Positions 13,201 through 28,200 of a stretch of DNA of 64,000 nucleotides are shown here, in pieces (position 1 is the first letter of the stretch; the number at the start of each line of letters is the position of its first letter). Where the stretch lies: contig NC_061476.1 of NCBI RefSeq assembly GCF_022581195.2, positions 1,552,501-1,616,500 of the forward strand, written 5' to 3'. The stretch comes from Helicoverpa zea (lineage: Eukaryota > Arthropoda > Insecta > Lepidoptera > Noctuidae). The position numbers and the translations under genes were made by a program. Below the pieces are notes generated by a model. That model made no database searches, was not told the DNA's origin, and was given only the letters and a program-made list of their open reading frames with translations.

Positions 13201-16200
13201 CAATGCACAAATTACCTTTTATTTCTTGCACAAAACCTGCATTGAACTGCGCCAATAAAAAGTACCAATAACCATAAGTACCACTAGGTACCGTTTAACC
13301 GACCTCCGCTACTAGAATCAAAGCTAGCCGATTTCTATAAGAGTTTAGATTCGTTACAGTCACGCGAAGATTACTTATAAAGAAAGTTTTTGCACCTAGT
13401 TCTATGTTAACTATTTATTAATGCTGTTAAAGACTTGAGGCCTGTTTCAATATTCTGTCTATCTCTTGATTTGACTTACTAGAGATAGGATTTGCCATTA
13501 ACCCCAAACATGTACTTTCAAAATAGGACATTGGGAATGGCTGTAAGACAAGCATACAAGGGTGTGATTATATAAATTATTATATTTCAATTGTAGAAAG
13601 AATGTCTGAATTGATTTTAATGTTTGGTACACAGTCTAGATAGAATCTAGAACATGTGAAAGCACATTATAAGGTTGAGGGAAGAAGTTTTCTTGGGAAG
13701 CGAGAGGAACAGCGTAGAAACAGATACCTACTAGCATACACCTATACATCAGAATAAGACTTGGTAACTTATTATCTAGCTGCTGAAAGTAGTTTCCTCG
13801 GGACACGGGTAAAACAACAGGCCAGGGTCTATAAAACAAAATAACTTTAAAGACTTTGACGACCTCGATCGCAATGGTCACCATGCCGGACTGCCGAACC
13901 TGAGGTCCCGGGTTCGATCCCCGGTTCGGTCGACATTTGTGTGATGAGCATGCTTGTTGGCCGTGGTCTGGGTGTTACAATATGTATTTATAAATATGTA
14001 TATATGTAGCTATATGTAGTTTATCAGTTGTGTTAGCACCCATAACACAAGTTAATTAATAACTTACCATGGGGCTAACCGACCGTGTGTGAAAAAAAAA
14101 AGGTGTCGCGACCAGTCTATAGACTAGCGGTGCCTGCAACGACTTTAACTTGCGTGCTAACTGTAATCTACATAAGTTCAGTAGCTCAAACTAAAACAAA
14201 CTTTATCGTTTACTAACTATGACAAAACAATAAAACGTTGATGTTAATAAGCTTTGACAAGACAAAGAAAAACCTTATAAAAGTTTTTTTTTTCAAAAAT
14301 GTGGAAAAAACTTTTTTGGTACTTTGTTTAGTTTCAATAGCAGGTCCTCATTTTATTTTATTTATTACTAGGATAGTTTTTTATATGTATTGTAAATATG
14401 TATTAAATATTGGCTCACCAACAATTGTTTACACGATAAAAATATAGTCAATATACTTTGACTATATTGTACGAAATATGAATCCTTTCCTTCCTAAACA
14501 TTTATGTTGACCCTACATTAAAGTAATGTTTAGAACCCCTAGATTAGTCACAGAATACTTAACATCACAAAAGTTAGTCTTTAACCCTAAAATGTCCCGT
14601 CTCAAAACTAATTTTCCTCAGTAACAGCCAACCCTACAAAAAACCACACCCTTTAAATTACGTTGTGTTCACACTATGTAGTTACGGCTAAGTTCTCATT
14701 TGAAGACTTCAGTCTCCAGGCCTCTAGCTAAATGTTTTCATTGTGTTATCAAATTCAAAAATCTTTATTGTGTACTAAGTAGTTAGGTAGGTATTTGATG
14801 ATACTTACAACTTTGTATGTGCTTAGAACTTAGTTGTTGAGTTTCATTATACATATTATGTACATTGCATTATAATTATCGATACAGGTGCTCTATATTT
14901 CACGCATAACAAAAATTCTGTGTAAGTCTTGTGTGAATTGTACTCACAAACAAAATATTCACTACATTCAGTACAAAATCCTCAGTATGAGAGACGACTC
15001 GCACTTAACCAATTCGTCACAGTGGAATTCGGATGTAGTCTACACGTTTAGGTGTCATAACAACATGTCTAAACGCAGCCTTACACAAAACTACAGACCG
15101 CAGATCTAAAAAAAGCACAGAAGCTCCATTATTTCGTCATGACACTCACACCGACACTCTAGAGCACTCTAGACACCGTAACATGACACTAAGAACACTG
15201 ACCTAATTCTTGGGAACGCCAGTTGAATAAACGAGCTGAAAATTTACGCTGTCTTATTTTCTGAGAGATTAAAAGTGTCTTCAGAGTAGCATACGGCAAA
15301 CTTTTAGTCGGCCGACAGTTTGTTCGAGTATAAATTATTATGGAAATTAATGGTAGTGACCAAATGTATGTTACACACTTTGCAATGATCAGATATTTCG
15401 CCAGAGTCATATCATAAATAACATACAGTGTATTGCATTCTATAATGTACATTAGGTGTAAAATATAAAATGATAGCCACAATTATGGACCCTGATGGGC
15501 ACAGCAAAAGAATCAGACCGACTAAAAACTTTGATTGAATTCACTTTTTTTTGTCTAAATACTTGATCTTTGTAATAAGCGTACTACCATACTCCTTTAT
15601 ACTGATTTACGAGCCCAAAAAAACTATCGGCCGACTAAAAGTTTGCAGTGTGCTCTAAGGGGGTGAGAAAAAAACGTGGTTTTTAAGGGTTAAAAGACAG
15701 TTGAGTACAAGTTGGGAGATATCTGTCTTCTGTTGGGAATGGGTTTTCATTGTTTTATTTTGTCTTTCAATTGTTTTCGTTCCATTAAGATGAAGTTTTT
15801 GTTTAAAAATCGCCTCAAGCAAAATATTCAAAGTTTTAGCAAATTGCTGGGAGCGATTGTTAATTGTTTTACTAATTGACTGGCTGTTTCCCCGCGGTTT
15901 CACCCATGTCTCGGAACTTGTACTTGTACCTGGATAAAATATAGCCTATGTTACTCGGGAAGAGTGTAGCGCCCCAACAGTGAAAGAATTTTTCAAATCG
16001 ATTTATTAGTTCCGGAGTCTCTCAACAAACAAACGACAAAAATATGTCCTCTTTATTATATTAGAATAGAGGATAGATTGGTATAAATGTTCAGTGATGA
16101 TTCATTCCATCAGAACAATAATATTTGCATAGATTATCACCGTTAATATGACATTGACTCTTTAGCAACGATCAATTAATGAAGGATTGACCTCCAGGTG

Positions 16201-19200
16201 TACAAACAAAGATTGGCGCCGCTATTGAATATAGTGATTTATGATTGTAGGGTTTTAGGGATCCGTCAACCGAAAATAAAAAATAAATATCACTTCTGGA
16301 TTTAGTTTGTTGGGCTCCATACTATTTTAACTGTACCTAAGTCCAAGCCACATTGAAATTGTAAACTTAAGTTTTTTTGAGAACCTATTGATAAATCTGT
16401 TTTTGATAAATAACTAGAAAAACCTACAGTAGGTTTTCCAAACACTATTAGGTACTGCTGGTCTCCAGAGAAATTAACATCGACACTGGCTTTACTAGCA
16501 AAACGTCAGTCGAAGCTAGCCATGACAGTTATCCGACGTTGCAGACATTTCACGCAGCGCATTGTGCAATGCAATCTATCTGTAACTGTCGATTGACTAA
16601 TGCAACTAAATGTTTAATGAAGGTATTGTTAGATTCTTAGATTTGGTTGGTTTAAATTTACTAATAGAAACTAATATTATGAAGCTGAAGAGTTTGTTTG
16701 CTTGCTCGAATGCGGTAATTTTAGGAACTACTGATACGATTTGAAAAAATCTTTCATCGAAATTATTCAGAATAGTGAAAGGAAAACTGATGTTAATAAA
16801 GGTATGATTTACATAAATGACAGAATTGCTAGATTTTGTTACAGGAGAAAATCACTTACCTACCACTATCCATTACTGGTATTACTCCTTTGATATTTTT
16901 TTTGGCCATAAATCTTCTAAAAACGCGTGTCTCCGAAACCTATTATTACATGATTTATTACTCTTAGAACAGCATTATAAAATATCCTAAGAATTTTCCA
17001 CATTAAGCTTACGCTTCTATAATTTCGTTGAATATTTACATACTTACTTTATATACTAGAGATTTTGTTAAGAACTAAATATATAACAAATTCCCCTGTA
17101 TATAAAACTCAGAAAATTCATTATTCATCTACTTAAGAATCAAGAGTATCTTCGCTGTACCAAACTTTTTATCTAATCACCAAGTTCTATATAGTTACTT
17201 TTATACTTTACTTTCAGGCTTGCGTGATTCTTACTTACTTTCTGTCATGATCCTTCCACTGCAAGTTTGGCTAAGTTATCTAGACAACTTGGATTCGCTT
17301 AACTTTTACAAGTGCGCCATAATTGCCCGTAGACAAGTATCTTGTTATACAGAAAAAAGAAAACTTTTGCGGTGATATACGAACTGTTTAGAAAGGCTGA
17401 AAGTTGATTCCTGTGCCTATTTTTTGGGTTGTTCTTCCCGCTCTTTTTTGACGTTGATATGTTTTTTTGACGTTTAATATCATACACAATTTAAATTGGG
17501 TACTACACTTTACTCTGTATAAACGCCAACAGTTCACAAATGACAATATTACAAATCGTACACTTAATTATTTTCGTATTTATATTCGTATAAAATACAC
17601 TAACATTTTAGATACGGAACCATTATCAACCTCTTTATTCAGCATAATAATTTAATGTGACTATTGTGGTGCGCGATGCGAATAATTTTTGTCCTTCTAG
17701 GTATGTAACGGACCTTTCGGAAACTTTATAGGCCTATATAATGACATCATATTTAAAGTATGTGCAAATTAACTGACTAGGTTACAGTTAGTCATTTGTT
17801 TAGAACACTAGCTGTTTCCCCGTAGTTTCACCAGAGCTCTGAAAAATACAATTATCTCTTACCGTACCCGAACAAAAAGCAAAAGTATGTTACCCGGGAA
17901 TTGTACAGGTATCCAACAAATTAACATTTTTTTTTTTAATATGTTATACAGGTATATTTTACAAGAATCTAGAATCAATATGGACCCCTATGGGCTATGC
18001 TTATCATGCTTGCTTTTCATAGTGATTTTTTATATAAATTACTAGTTTGGACGAGAATGTTTACTTATTCATTCATAACTTATAACTATAGACAACAACC
18101 ATAACAATAAAATTGAATTAACATAACAACAATAACAGCGGAACCAATAGAAATAACGTAAACATTTACATTAGATAATTGCGTTTAGTTCCGCCGGCTC
18201 GGTACGTAACACTAAATAAATAAAACGTATTGATTCACTCAAATTGGTTTAGAGATGTTAGATTATGTAGCATGTTAGAACTATTATATTATTCACAGGC
18301 TTCTGCCAGCTTTTTTACTTGAATTCTTTGGTTCCGTACTATTCTTGTGCACCTGGATAAAATACCAGTAACCTTTTCTGATAAATGGGCTATCGAAAAC
18401 TGAAATACTTTTTCAAATCAGCCCAAAATTAATTTCCTGCAGTTACCCTAGACTATTACTAGACCTCCATTGAGAGGTGAGCGCATTCAGACAAACAAAT
18501 AAATTCTTCAGATACTAGTAGAACTGTACTAAACTAGTACTTAACAAATAAACAAAATCCGTCTTACCACAAAAACTTTTTAACGTCAGTTTAAGACCTG
18601 TCTAAAAAAATGACAAATTATGACGTTGACATAAGGTTCATTTTGGAGACACATTTTTTTTAGACAAGTGTAAAACAGTTGTTAAAGTTTTTGTAGTAAG
18701 ACCAAATGTTTTTAATTAGGTAGTACATTTCACCTTCGATTTCAATAATGTGTCTATTCAAAAGTCATAGTTTTTCTGGAACTATTGCTAGCTACATCAA
18801 ATTATTATGTAACACTGTATATATGTGTAGGTTCTAAACTACATATCTCCTAAACTACATAAACTATACCACGTAGATTACGTAAATATGACGTAGAAGC
18901 TACGTGACCGTACACGGTACACATAGTTATTGCGGTCTGAGGGGCACTGAAAATTGTACCGTAGAGATGTGACATGTCGATGATGGGATATCGATGTTTT
19001 TAGATTTTTGAAGATTTTTAGTTAGGAAGTTTTTTTTCATGTGGTATAAAGCATTGAAATGGATGTGAAGTTCATATTAAAGACTCACCTGTTTTTTTTT
19101 TTAATTATATTCTCAAAAAGCACATATAAGTACATTTATTATATTCTACAACATGTACAACAAGTCTGTCTCCTAAGCTACAGGACGTAGATTACCTACG

Positions 19201-22200
19201 TATAAATATGACCTCTCAAGTATGAGGGCGCGGGTTCGATCCCAGGTCAGGCAAGTACCAATGCAACTTTTCTAAGTTTGTATGTACTTTCTAAGTATAT
19301 CTTAGACACAATAGGCTGTGTTTCGGATGGCACGTTAAACTGTAGGTCCCGGCTGTCATTGAACATCCTTGGCAGTCGTTACGGGTAGTCAGAAGCCAGT
19401 AAGTCTGACGCCAGTCTAACCAAGGGGTATCGGGTTGCCCGGGTAACTGGGTTGAGGAGGTCAGTTAGGCAGTCGCTTCTTGTAAAGCACTGGTACTCAG
19501 CTGAATCCGGTTAGACTGGAAGCCGACCCCAACATAGTTTGGGAAAAAGGCTCGGAGGATGAGAAGCTACGTGACCGTACGCCTAGTTATTGCGGTCTGA
19601 GGAGCACTGAAAATTGCCCGAGTAGGGATGGGACATGTCGATAGTGGGATATCGAAGTTTATTTTATTTTTAGACGTGATTTTTTTAGGATTTTTTTTTA
19701 GTTATGGTGTGAAATCTTTTTCATAAGAAAGCAGTTGACGTGATGTGAATTTAATAAATTTCGAATAATTAACGGTTAGCGTCCTGAGCGCTTTTCTTTT
19801 ATAACGTTAAATAAATATGGCTATGCTACACTTTTATATTAAATCTCTTTGTTTTCTTACCTTTCTCACAGTAAAAAAATAAATAAATGAAAACAGTTTA
19901 ATATTTTTCATCGTTTCAGAATAATTTAAATGCTGTTATTTTAAGCACTTTAAAGTGAGTAAGATAAATAGATATTGATATAGTGAATATAGTGATAGTA
20001 AGATAAATATAGTGAAAAGGGGTCACTATTTTTATCTTACACATTCTATTGTTAAACCTAAAATATAAGTACCCAATACCGTTTAAAATAACACACTTAC
20101 ACGTTTTAAAATAATACACGTCGAAATGTTCTCGCCTAAAGTTTTTACCACATAAAAACATATAGTCCAGAAAATTTATAAAGTGAACACACTCGAGACT
20201 CCATTTTCCATCACTAAAACGAACTACATACATACCTTGCGACATCTTTCTCGTGACAACACATTGCACGATTTATATTAAGTGTAAGTACTACTGGTAT
20301 ACTTACATACTTTCTAATATTACGAGAATAAAGTTTTATTCACGGAAGAAGGAAAGATAACGGAGATTCCATAAGGAAGAGGTAGGTCAGGCGCCTTATT
20401 GTGGGTCAAGTTACTTGCAGTAGTCGTCATCAGTTACTAGAACTAACCTCGTTCCTTGTCAAATCCTATCCGTCTTACCACAAAAACTTTTAAACGTCAG
20501 TTTATGCCTTGTCTAAAAAAATGTCAAATTATGACGTTGACATATGGTTCATTTTGCAGCCAAAATTTTATTAGACAAGTGTAAAACAAGGTTTAAAGTT
20601 TTTGTAGTAAGGCCATATCTGTCTATCTGTCATACATTGGTCTTGATTGATTGGTAATTTAATTTTGAAAATAATGGGCGGGATCCATAGAAGGCGTGTA
20701 AAGTCAGAGCTAGTAACGTTCATCATCCTCACACGCTACTCTCTTAAGAGATTTTGCGGTATGACATCTCTACTTGTCATTTTGTTTTGGTACCTGTGAT
20801 CTAACGTTATAAAACAAATAAACCAGTTTGGTAATGATGTCCTCCTAGCCGATTATTGGCTACGGCGGCTGTTCTCATGTAAGGAGATTAGCCAACTGCG
20901 CAGGACATATTATAGTGCACAAGCATTTGCGCAGACACAGGTGCACTCCCTATTCCTTCACTCTCATAGCCCGATGGGACGGGAATCCGACACGACCGGA
21001 AAGAGATCAGGCGCAGGACCGACATTTACGTGCTCTCCGATGCACGGGTGAATCAATCACCAACTTCCAGGCTTCGGGCTGCTTTGTGAAAGTCTTCTAA
21101 AACCCACAAAGCGATTTCGGCCTGACTCGGGAATCGAACCCGAGACCTCGTGCTCAGCAGCCACACTTGCGACAACTAGACCAACGAGGCAGTTTGGTAA
21201 TATTAAGTCCGTGATTGATATTTTTTTATGTCAGTGTCAAAAAGTTTCTTCTAAGTAGATAGAGGTAGATACAGATGCTTAAAAACATGGCCAGATATGC
21301 CTGTAACACGTAAATATTTGCATTCCATTGGAAATCGTGAATGTCACTATCGACTACACATTTTTTCCTAAATAAAACCTTACATTGCCAAATCTCTTTG
21401 CCTGTACTCAAAATTTTTCAACCACTTCCAACTAAGCAATTCGTGTAAAGCTACAGTCTTCTCAATACTCCAATAGTACAGTCAACTTCAGGTCAGTGGT
21501 AACAGTTTTATAAGAAAATCGTACTTATTACTATTGTGTTAAGGTGCATGACGGTTACCACTGTGCAGTACGTTCCAGAAAATTCTGGACACATTCCAAT
21601 TTTGAACTGCATAAAAACTAAATCGTTCCAATTCCTGATTCTAACGGTTTTTTTCGTTCGATTTTCAAATAGAATAAGGTCATTTCATCAACTGTTTAGC
21701 CTTATCCCAACTATGTTGGGGTCGGCTTCCAGTCTAACTGGACGCAGCTGAGTACCAGTGTTTTACAAGGAGCGACTGCTTATCTGACCTCCTCAACCTA
21801 GATAAATAGGCAACCCATTAGATGGTACCCTTTGGTAATACTGGTGACATGTCTGACAGACTTACTGCCTTCTGACTGTTCAAATGACAGAAATAGAATC
21901 AGGTCAGTTGTTTTTAATTAATTAGTTCATTTAGCCTATGCGCACACTGTCTAAATAGTCGCTCGACTGTTGACCCGGTGGTTGGAAAAAAAAATATTTA
22001 GAAAATCGTGAATTCAATCTTTTTATTGGCCGATGATGTTTGTGACACAGAAAATGAACACATTAATTTGTTGACTTTACTTTTTGCTTGAAATCGGGTT
22101 AAATTCTAAAACGTGTCGAGTTGGTGAAAACATAAAAGTTTATAATTTAAGTTTCACTCACTGGACACGTATCAAAATCTTAATGTGTCGAGTTGACGAC

Positions 22201-25200
22201 ATGATAAATGTTAAAATTTTGAGTTTCACCAAGTGGACACATTCGTGGTGAGTTAAGTGTGTCGAGATGACGAATGACCCTTTTTATTCAGTCTGATGCC
22301 GGACGAACACCTGATAGTTGTTACGAGTGACCTTTTATTCATCTTCTACTATCGCCCGACTAAAAGTTTGTAGTATGCGCCTGCTCTTGTCTGACCGAAT
22401 TAGGGTGGGTCACTCGTTCAGTACATAAAATCATTCGTTCATTCTGAATGTTTGTCTAATTCATTAGCAGATTCATGAGAATTAGGTTATCAGTTCAGTG
22501 GGGCGTTGAAACTTTGTTTAATTGATTGTGTGAACGTTCCATTAGGCGCAGGGTGACATGACATGACTTAATTATGAAAGTATAGATCTGTATCACCTAA
22601 TATGACATTATTGTTGTGTGTAAATGTTTGAGTTCTCTGCGTCATATTTTTAGCAATTAATTGGTAATTGTAATTGAATTTAGTGATAAATTAATTACAT
22701 TTATTGCTTGAAAACATGATTTATTTACCTGAACGGTCGTCACTTGCGCAATTACTTTCAATTACTAATTTCTCAAAACTGATCAGTTTTAATATACGTT
22801 TTTATTTTTGTATGTAGTATTTTTTTGTAGATAAGTAGCTTAAGGCTGTTTAAATAGTGTAATAATATGATTGAAAATAATTAATTAAAATCCAAATTAG
22901 TGGTTATATCAGTTTTTATTATTCTTCCTAAGTTTTGATAATATCTGAATGATCCAATGCACGTAGGTATACGCATTTTACTTCATTTTATCTACCAAAT
23001 CACCATTAATACTCTCCCTGCTCCAATCATTTTAATTTGATTCTTCATTCTACAGCAAATAGCGTACTAAGCAATCAACTAAATTGATTCGCCATGAGTT
23101 CTGACAAGCGACGCTGATTGTCTGCGCAATCAGACGTTCATGGCATTAACCAATTTATTGGCTGATCACTGCAGGGCGATTCGGAAAAAATGGCATGTGA
23201 TTTTGTAATGAGCACACTGTTGTATGATGATATTGGTAAGGATTATAAAAAGTAAGAGGTTGACGACTTTTTTATTATCTTTGCATTGACAAAAAAAAAT
23301 ATGAGACTGACTATTTGCTGAAACTACTTAAAATCAATATCAAAAATCGCTTCTTCAAAGTAGGCTGGAAAACAACACTTTTTGAACGTCAAAATTACAC
23401 GAGACAACCCCAGAATTTATTTATTTATGCGCCCATCTTTCACCACTTGCTCTGTGTCACTGGGAAGAAGAAGTGGCGCAACAAACTCCCCAGCCACATT
23501 ATATTATGTCTGTTTTCTCATAAAAAAAAATTATCTTAATGATCTTCTTCAATCTTAACAATAGAAAATTATGTCATTCATCATGTACAAGTTACTTTCC
23601 GCACCCATATAAAATATAAGGTTAAGTAGCTACTTACTGGATTATTATTACTATTTTAGCTAAAGAATGAGCAATGAGCATGTCCCTACACTAGTACAAT
23701 GTTTTCTCCATTACAAAGATTCACATAGGTATATTGTTTTCAGTTAAATATAAGATTACTTTGCAAGACTACAATCGCAGGAAATCTGTCTGTTGTTTTG
23801 TTAATCAAGGTCTTTGTAAAGCCTCTCACTTTTTTGTTTTTTAAACAAATCACGAAGTTTTTATTTCAAAGACACTCTTGATATTTAAATATTGCAACAG
23901 TACATTATTCGTGAAAGGTTGCATTACATGCAAAAAAAATCTTAATTGATTTTAAAGTACAGTTTGCATTATACCAATTTAATATTGCTTTACCTACAAT
24001 TATCGTACTCGTATAGGTATGTATTTTTTTTATAAAAAATATTTTTTAAAGCAAGGTTTTCATTTTTATAACCATTGTATCAACGCAAAATCTGGAAATT
24101 ATGTGCCTTGAAAATACTAAAACACAAAAAAAAACTACTTAAATCTGCAGGATCAACAAAAAATTTTAAAATTCAAAGGACTACGTGGATGAAAATTAAA
24201 AGCAAATGTTAGCGTAGGTATTAAAATTAAATTCATGTGCAATGTATGAGCCATTAAGAGAGTTTTACTCTTTCAGGCAACCTCAAAAAGTAACAGCTTA
24301 CTTTTTAATATTATGAAACCATGGCTTCATTTTAAAACTTTTTAATGTTTAAACCTTATGATTTTCATTCAGTTTTATGACTGTATTCATTACTGTACTG
24401 AATGCTGTTCATTTCCGCAGTTAACGGTTACATTTTTATGCGATTTTATTTTAACCTTATTGTGGTTATTACTTGAACAGTGAATAAACTTCTGAAGCCT
24501 AAGTTCACCGAAAACATAAACGTCAGTTTTCTGAAAAGAACGTTGTACTATAAATATTCACGTTCAATTTTCTTTTATTTTTTTAGTTGTGTTTAAGAAT
24601 AACGGACTTTCATATTGTTGGTGAACTGAGGCCTAAATTATTTAGTCTTCTTCTTCTTGGCGAGTCGATGGCAACTTAAATTTTGGAGGCCCAATATTTC
24701 GCTACGCATACGGCATTGTCAGTAGCGTTATAAAGCTCAGGATAATTATTTAGTAGTGATTATCGATATTCGTAGAAACAATACAAATGTTACTAGCAGG
24801 TACCTACCATACATACTCGCTTCGAATTCGTCAGTGACACTATCAACAACAAGTAAAGAAAACATCTATCATAGAAATCTACCCTTCACATACACCCAAT
24901 AAACAAAAACTAAAAATTTCACCACAACTATACAAATATCCTGCCATTTCAACAAACGTGGCCGCCCCACTGCCCAAGTTACCGTGTCCAGAATAACAAA
25001 TGACTGCTCACCGATGGAAAATGCCACACGCCTTGAATATTTTATCACTATTTTAAATGTACACAAATCGATTTTATCGGCAAATGGCTTTAAAATCTAT
25101 TTTCAGCACTTTTGATGTAGTTTTTATGGTGAAGGAAATTGGGACAGGTTTTACGAGCTTTTTTAATGATAGAGTAGATTGGAAAAGTCTGGATTGGTTT

Positions 25201-28200
25201 TATTTGTGCTTTTAGAAGTGAGAAATAAATTATTTTAATTTGTTTTTGGAATTTATATAAATCTGCACTATCTCTATCTCGTCTTACTTTGTCTGAATAT
25301 CTCCTGACTCAGACTCAGTAATTAATATTTTAACGGAATATGATACATACAAATATTTCTAATTTGAATTTTGATAATTCTTTCGACATCACATGCGAAT
25401 ATAATATACCAAATTAAACGTCAAAATAAATTACTCAAACACCCCCACAAAACCAATTACCAATATCGATACCTTAAATATTATCGATATGGTAATCACA
25501 TCACTACTAACGAAGTCATCGTTCACAGTATCGATATCAGGTTCCTACCGTCACGTGTCTATATGTCTCTGCTATCCATGGAGAATGACTAGCGGAGGTG
25601 CCATAACGGAAAATCTCTTAAGAAAGTAGAGCGAAAAAATGCGGGTGAGCAGGAGACGAGGAACGTTACGGTTTTCGCCCTTACACGCCTTCTTTGGACC
25701 CGATAAATTTTTGTGACTGCCTCATTGGTCTAGCGGTCGCAACCGCGGCTGCTGTGCCCGAGGTCTCGGGTTCGATTCCCGGGTTGGGCCGAAATCGCTT
25801 TGTGGGTTTTCTAAAATTTTCACAAAGCAGCCCGTAGTCTGGAAGTTGGTGATTGATTCACCCGTGCATCGGAGAGCACATAAATGTCGGTCCTGCGCCT
25901 GATCTCTTTCCGGTCATGTCGAATTGCCGTCCCATCGGGCTATGAGAGTGAAGAAATAGAGAGTGCACCTGTGTCTGCGCAAATGCTCGTGCACTATAAT
26001 ATGTCCTGCGCAGCTGGCTGATCTCGTGATATGAGAACAGCTGCCGTGGCCAAAATCGGCCGTGGACGCCATTATTATTAAATTTTTGTAATACCAAAAA
26101 TCGTTGATAGATGTCTCAAAGAACCCGAACGCCTTGTTATTTCACTCGTAACTGATCGTTTTGTTCATGTCCACCGTACGAATTTGAGCTAGAAGAAGGC
26201 ACCTGACCTACCTGCATTATCGCATCCCCGTTCATCTTACCTTACTCCGTGGCTGTATATCTCTGCTATCATATTGTCGCGTCCTCGGTAATAGATTGAA
26301 GGACGGGGTGGCTGGGGGTGTTAGGGTGGGGTAAAATGGGGTCTTCGTTGTTTTTGCCTCATGTGTCTCAAGGGTCTGTTTATTTTTGGAGTAATTTGAT
26401 GCCTTGGGAACGTGTAGATGTAGGTAAATGTTTTTGTTATTAGAAGAGTTTCGAGTTGTAGGTTTATTACTTTTTCTTAATGTACTATCATATACTTAAA
26501 GCTCTAAGTACCTACTTGAGTTTCCAAGAAAGGAAAGTTATCCCATTTAAATAAAATTGACAATTTCGATTTAAAACCAGTTGCCGGACACAATTTTCAG
26601 TCACAATATGAACTGATAAATAGGCGTCTGATCTTAGGACACTCCTATATTGTTATTTGCCTTACCAAATCCTCTAACAGCCTTATCTCGTTGTTACAGC
26701 TGCACTCGGAATACCGCAGCACTTACAAATGGCACGAGTACAAGGAGCAGCAGCAGGGGGTGGTGAAGCAGCCCGCCCCCACGCCCCCCTCCGCACTGCC
26801 CATACAGAGGGGTAAGTTTCACATTCCTTAGGAAAGTAGGTATAATACCTCTCGAAGCCACCAGCAAAAAGCAGCAGTAACCAGTAAAAAGCTCAGTTAA
26901 CAATTCTTAGGAGGTAAAATATTCCATCCTAATGAAGGTACCTACATATAAAAGTAACTCTGATAAACAGTGTCTTGTCCTTTTCGATCACACATTTAGG
27001 GTTAAGTTTAAGTTTATCGTTAGTCCTTTAGCACTTCATCATATTGTCCTAACCATGAACCATACTGCCATAAGAAAATCAGCATCGTTCTATTTCGGTA
27101 CTATGAACTAAATACTGACCTACTATGAGTATTTACCCTGGCTGGCACACCCTTTGGAAGGTTCTAGTCTGCACTAGACAAAGAACAACAAAACCCGGGC
27201 TATAAGTCTATATTATCTTCTACCTATATTGTCAATATATTTGTGTTGTGTCTCCAATTGATAGAAATAGATGGCAAATTAAAGCGTTTGATTAGAACAG
27301 ACATTGATGAATGGTGCTATCCGATTAATTACATTAAAACTACACAAACAAAGAAACTCGATGCTGGACATCTTAGTGAGAGATCAGACGAAATACCTCA
27401 TTTACTTTAATATACTAACTGCTGTTTAGCTTCAGAATATTGGAGCTTTTATCATCATCATCAGCCTTTTTATTGCCCTACTGCTGGGCCTCTTTACATA
27501 CTGTAAAGGCATGATATTTAATCATCACGCTTGCTCGAAACTGGCGATTGGCGATCTCAGACTTCAAAGGTCAGGTTTCCTCAAGACTCTCTTCCTTGAC
27601 CTTTACTCACTCATGGGTTTCCAAGTTACACTAAGGAAAGTAATCCAAACCCTCCCTCCTTCATGAGAGGCTGGCCTATGTCACTCGGGGATAATGTAGC
27701 TTACCAAACAGTGACAGAATTTTTCAAGTCAGTTCAGTAGTTTCCGAGCCTGTAGGATGCATGACAAAAAAAATATGTTTCTTCTTTTATTATGTTAAGT
27801 AAGTAAAGTAGTACCTTCCTTTAAATTAAAAATTGTTTTCGCTCCTCAGGCCCGATGGAGCCAGCGATGCCTCGTCGCAAAAAGTACCCCGGAGTGGCGT
27901 ACAAGACGAACGAGCTGTTCGACCCTGCACCCGCTGATGATATCAGGCCCCAGCAGACTTCGGCCTTCGACCGGGCCAGGGTGAGTGTCCCAAAGGTGTT
28001 AGTTTCCTATGTACCTAATTTTATTTACCACGAGTGGGTACACGACTGCATAAGCGAGAAAAATAACGTCTAACCTTAACTTCCTACGAAACCAGAACCA
28101 CTAAGCATGTTTTTTTATAACAATGTCTAAGACACTTCTGTAGTTAGTTAGATAGTAGTAGGTATATTTATTCTAGATTCAGGAAAAAATAAAACAATAT

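Noticed and set aside
20915..21100. Frame rich in Arg and Cys on the plus strand
   Set aside because: Lies wholly inside the family A SINE; the corresponding frame at 25858-26097 is the same SINE in the other copy.
25730..25800. tRNA gene suggested by A- and B-box
   Set aside because: No complete cloverleaf; continuous with a 365-bp body and target duplications, hence a SINE head.
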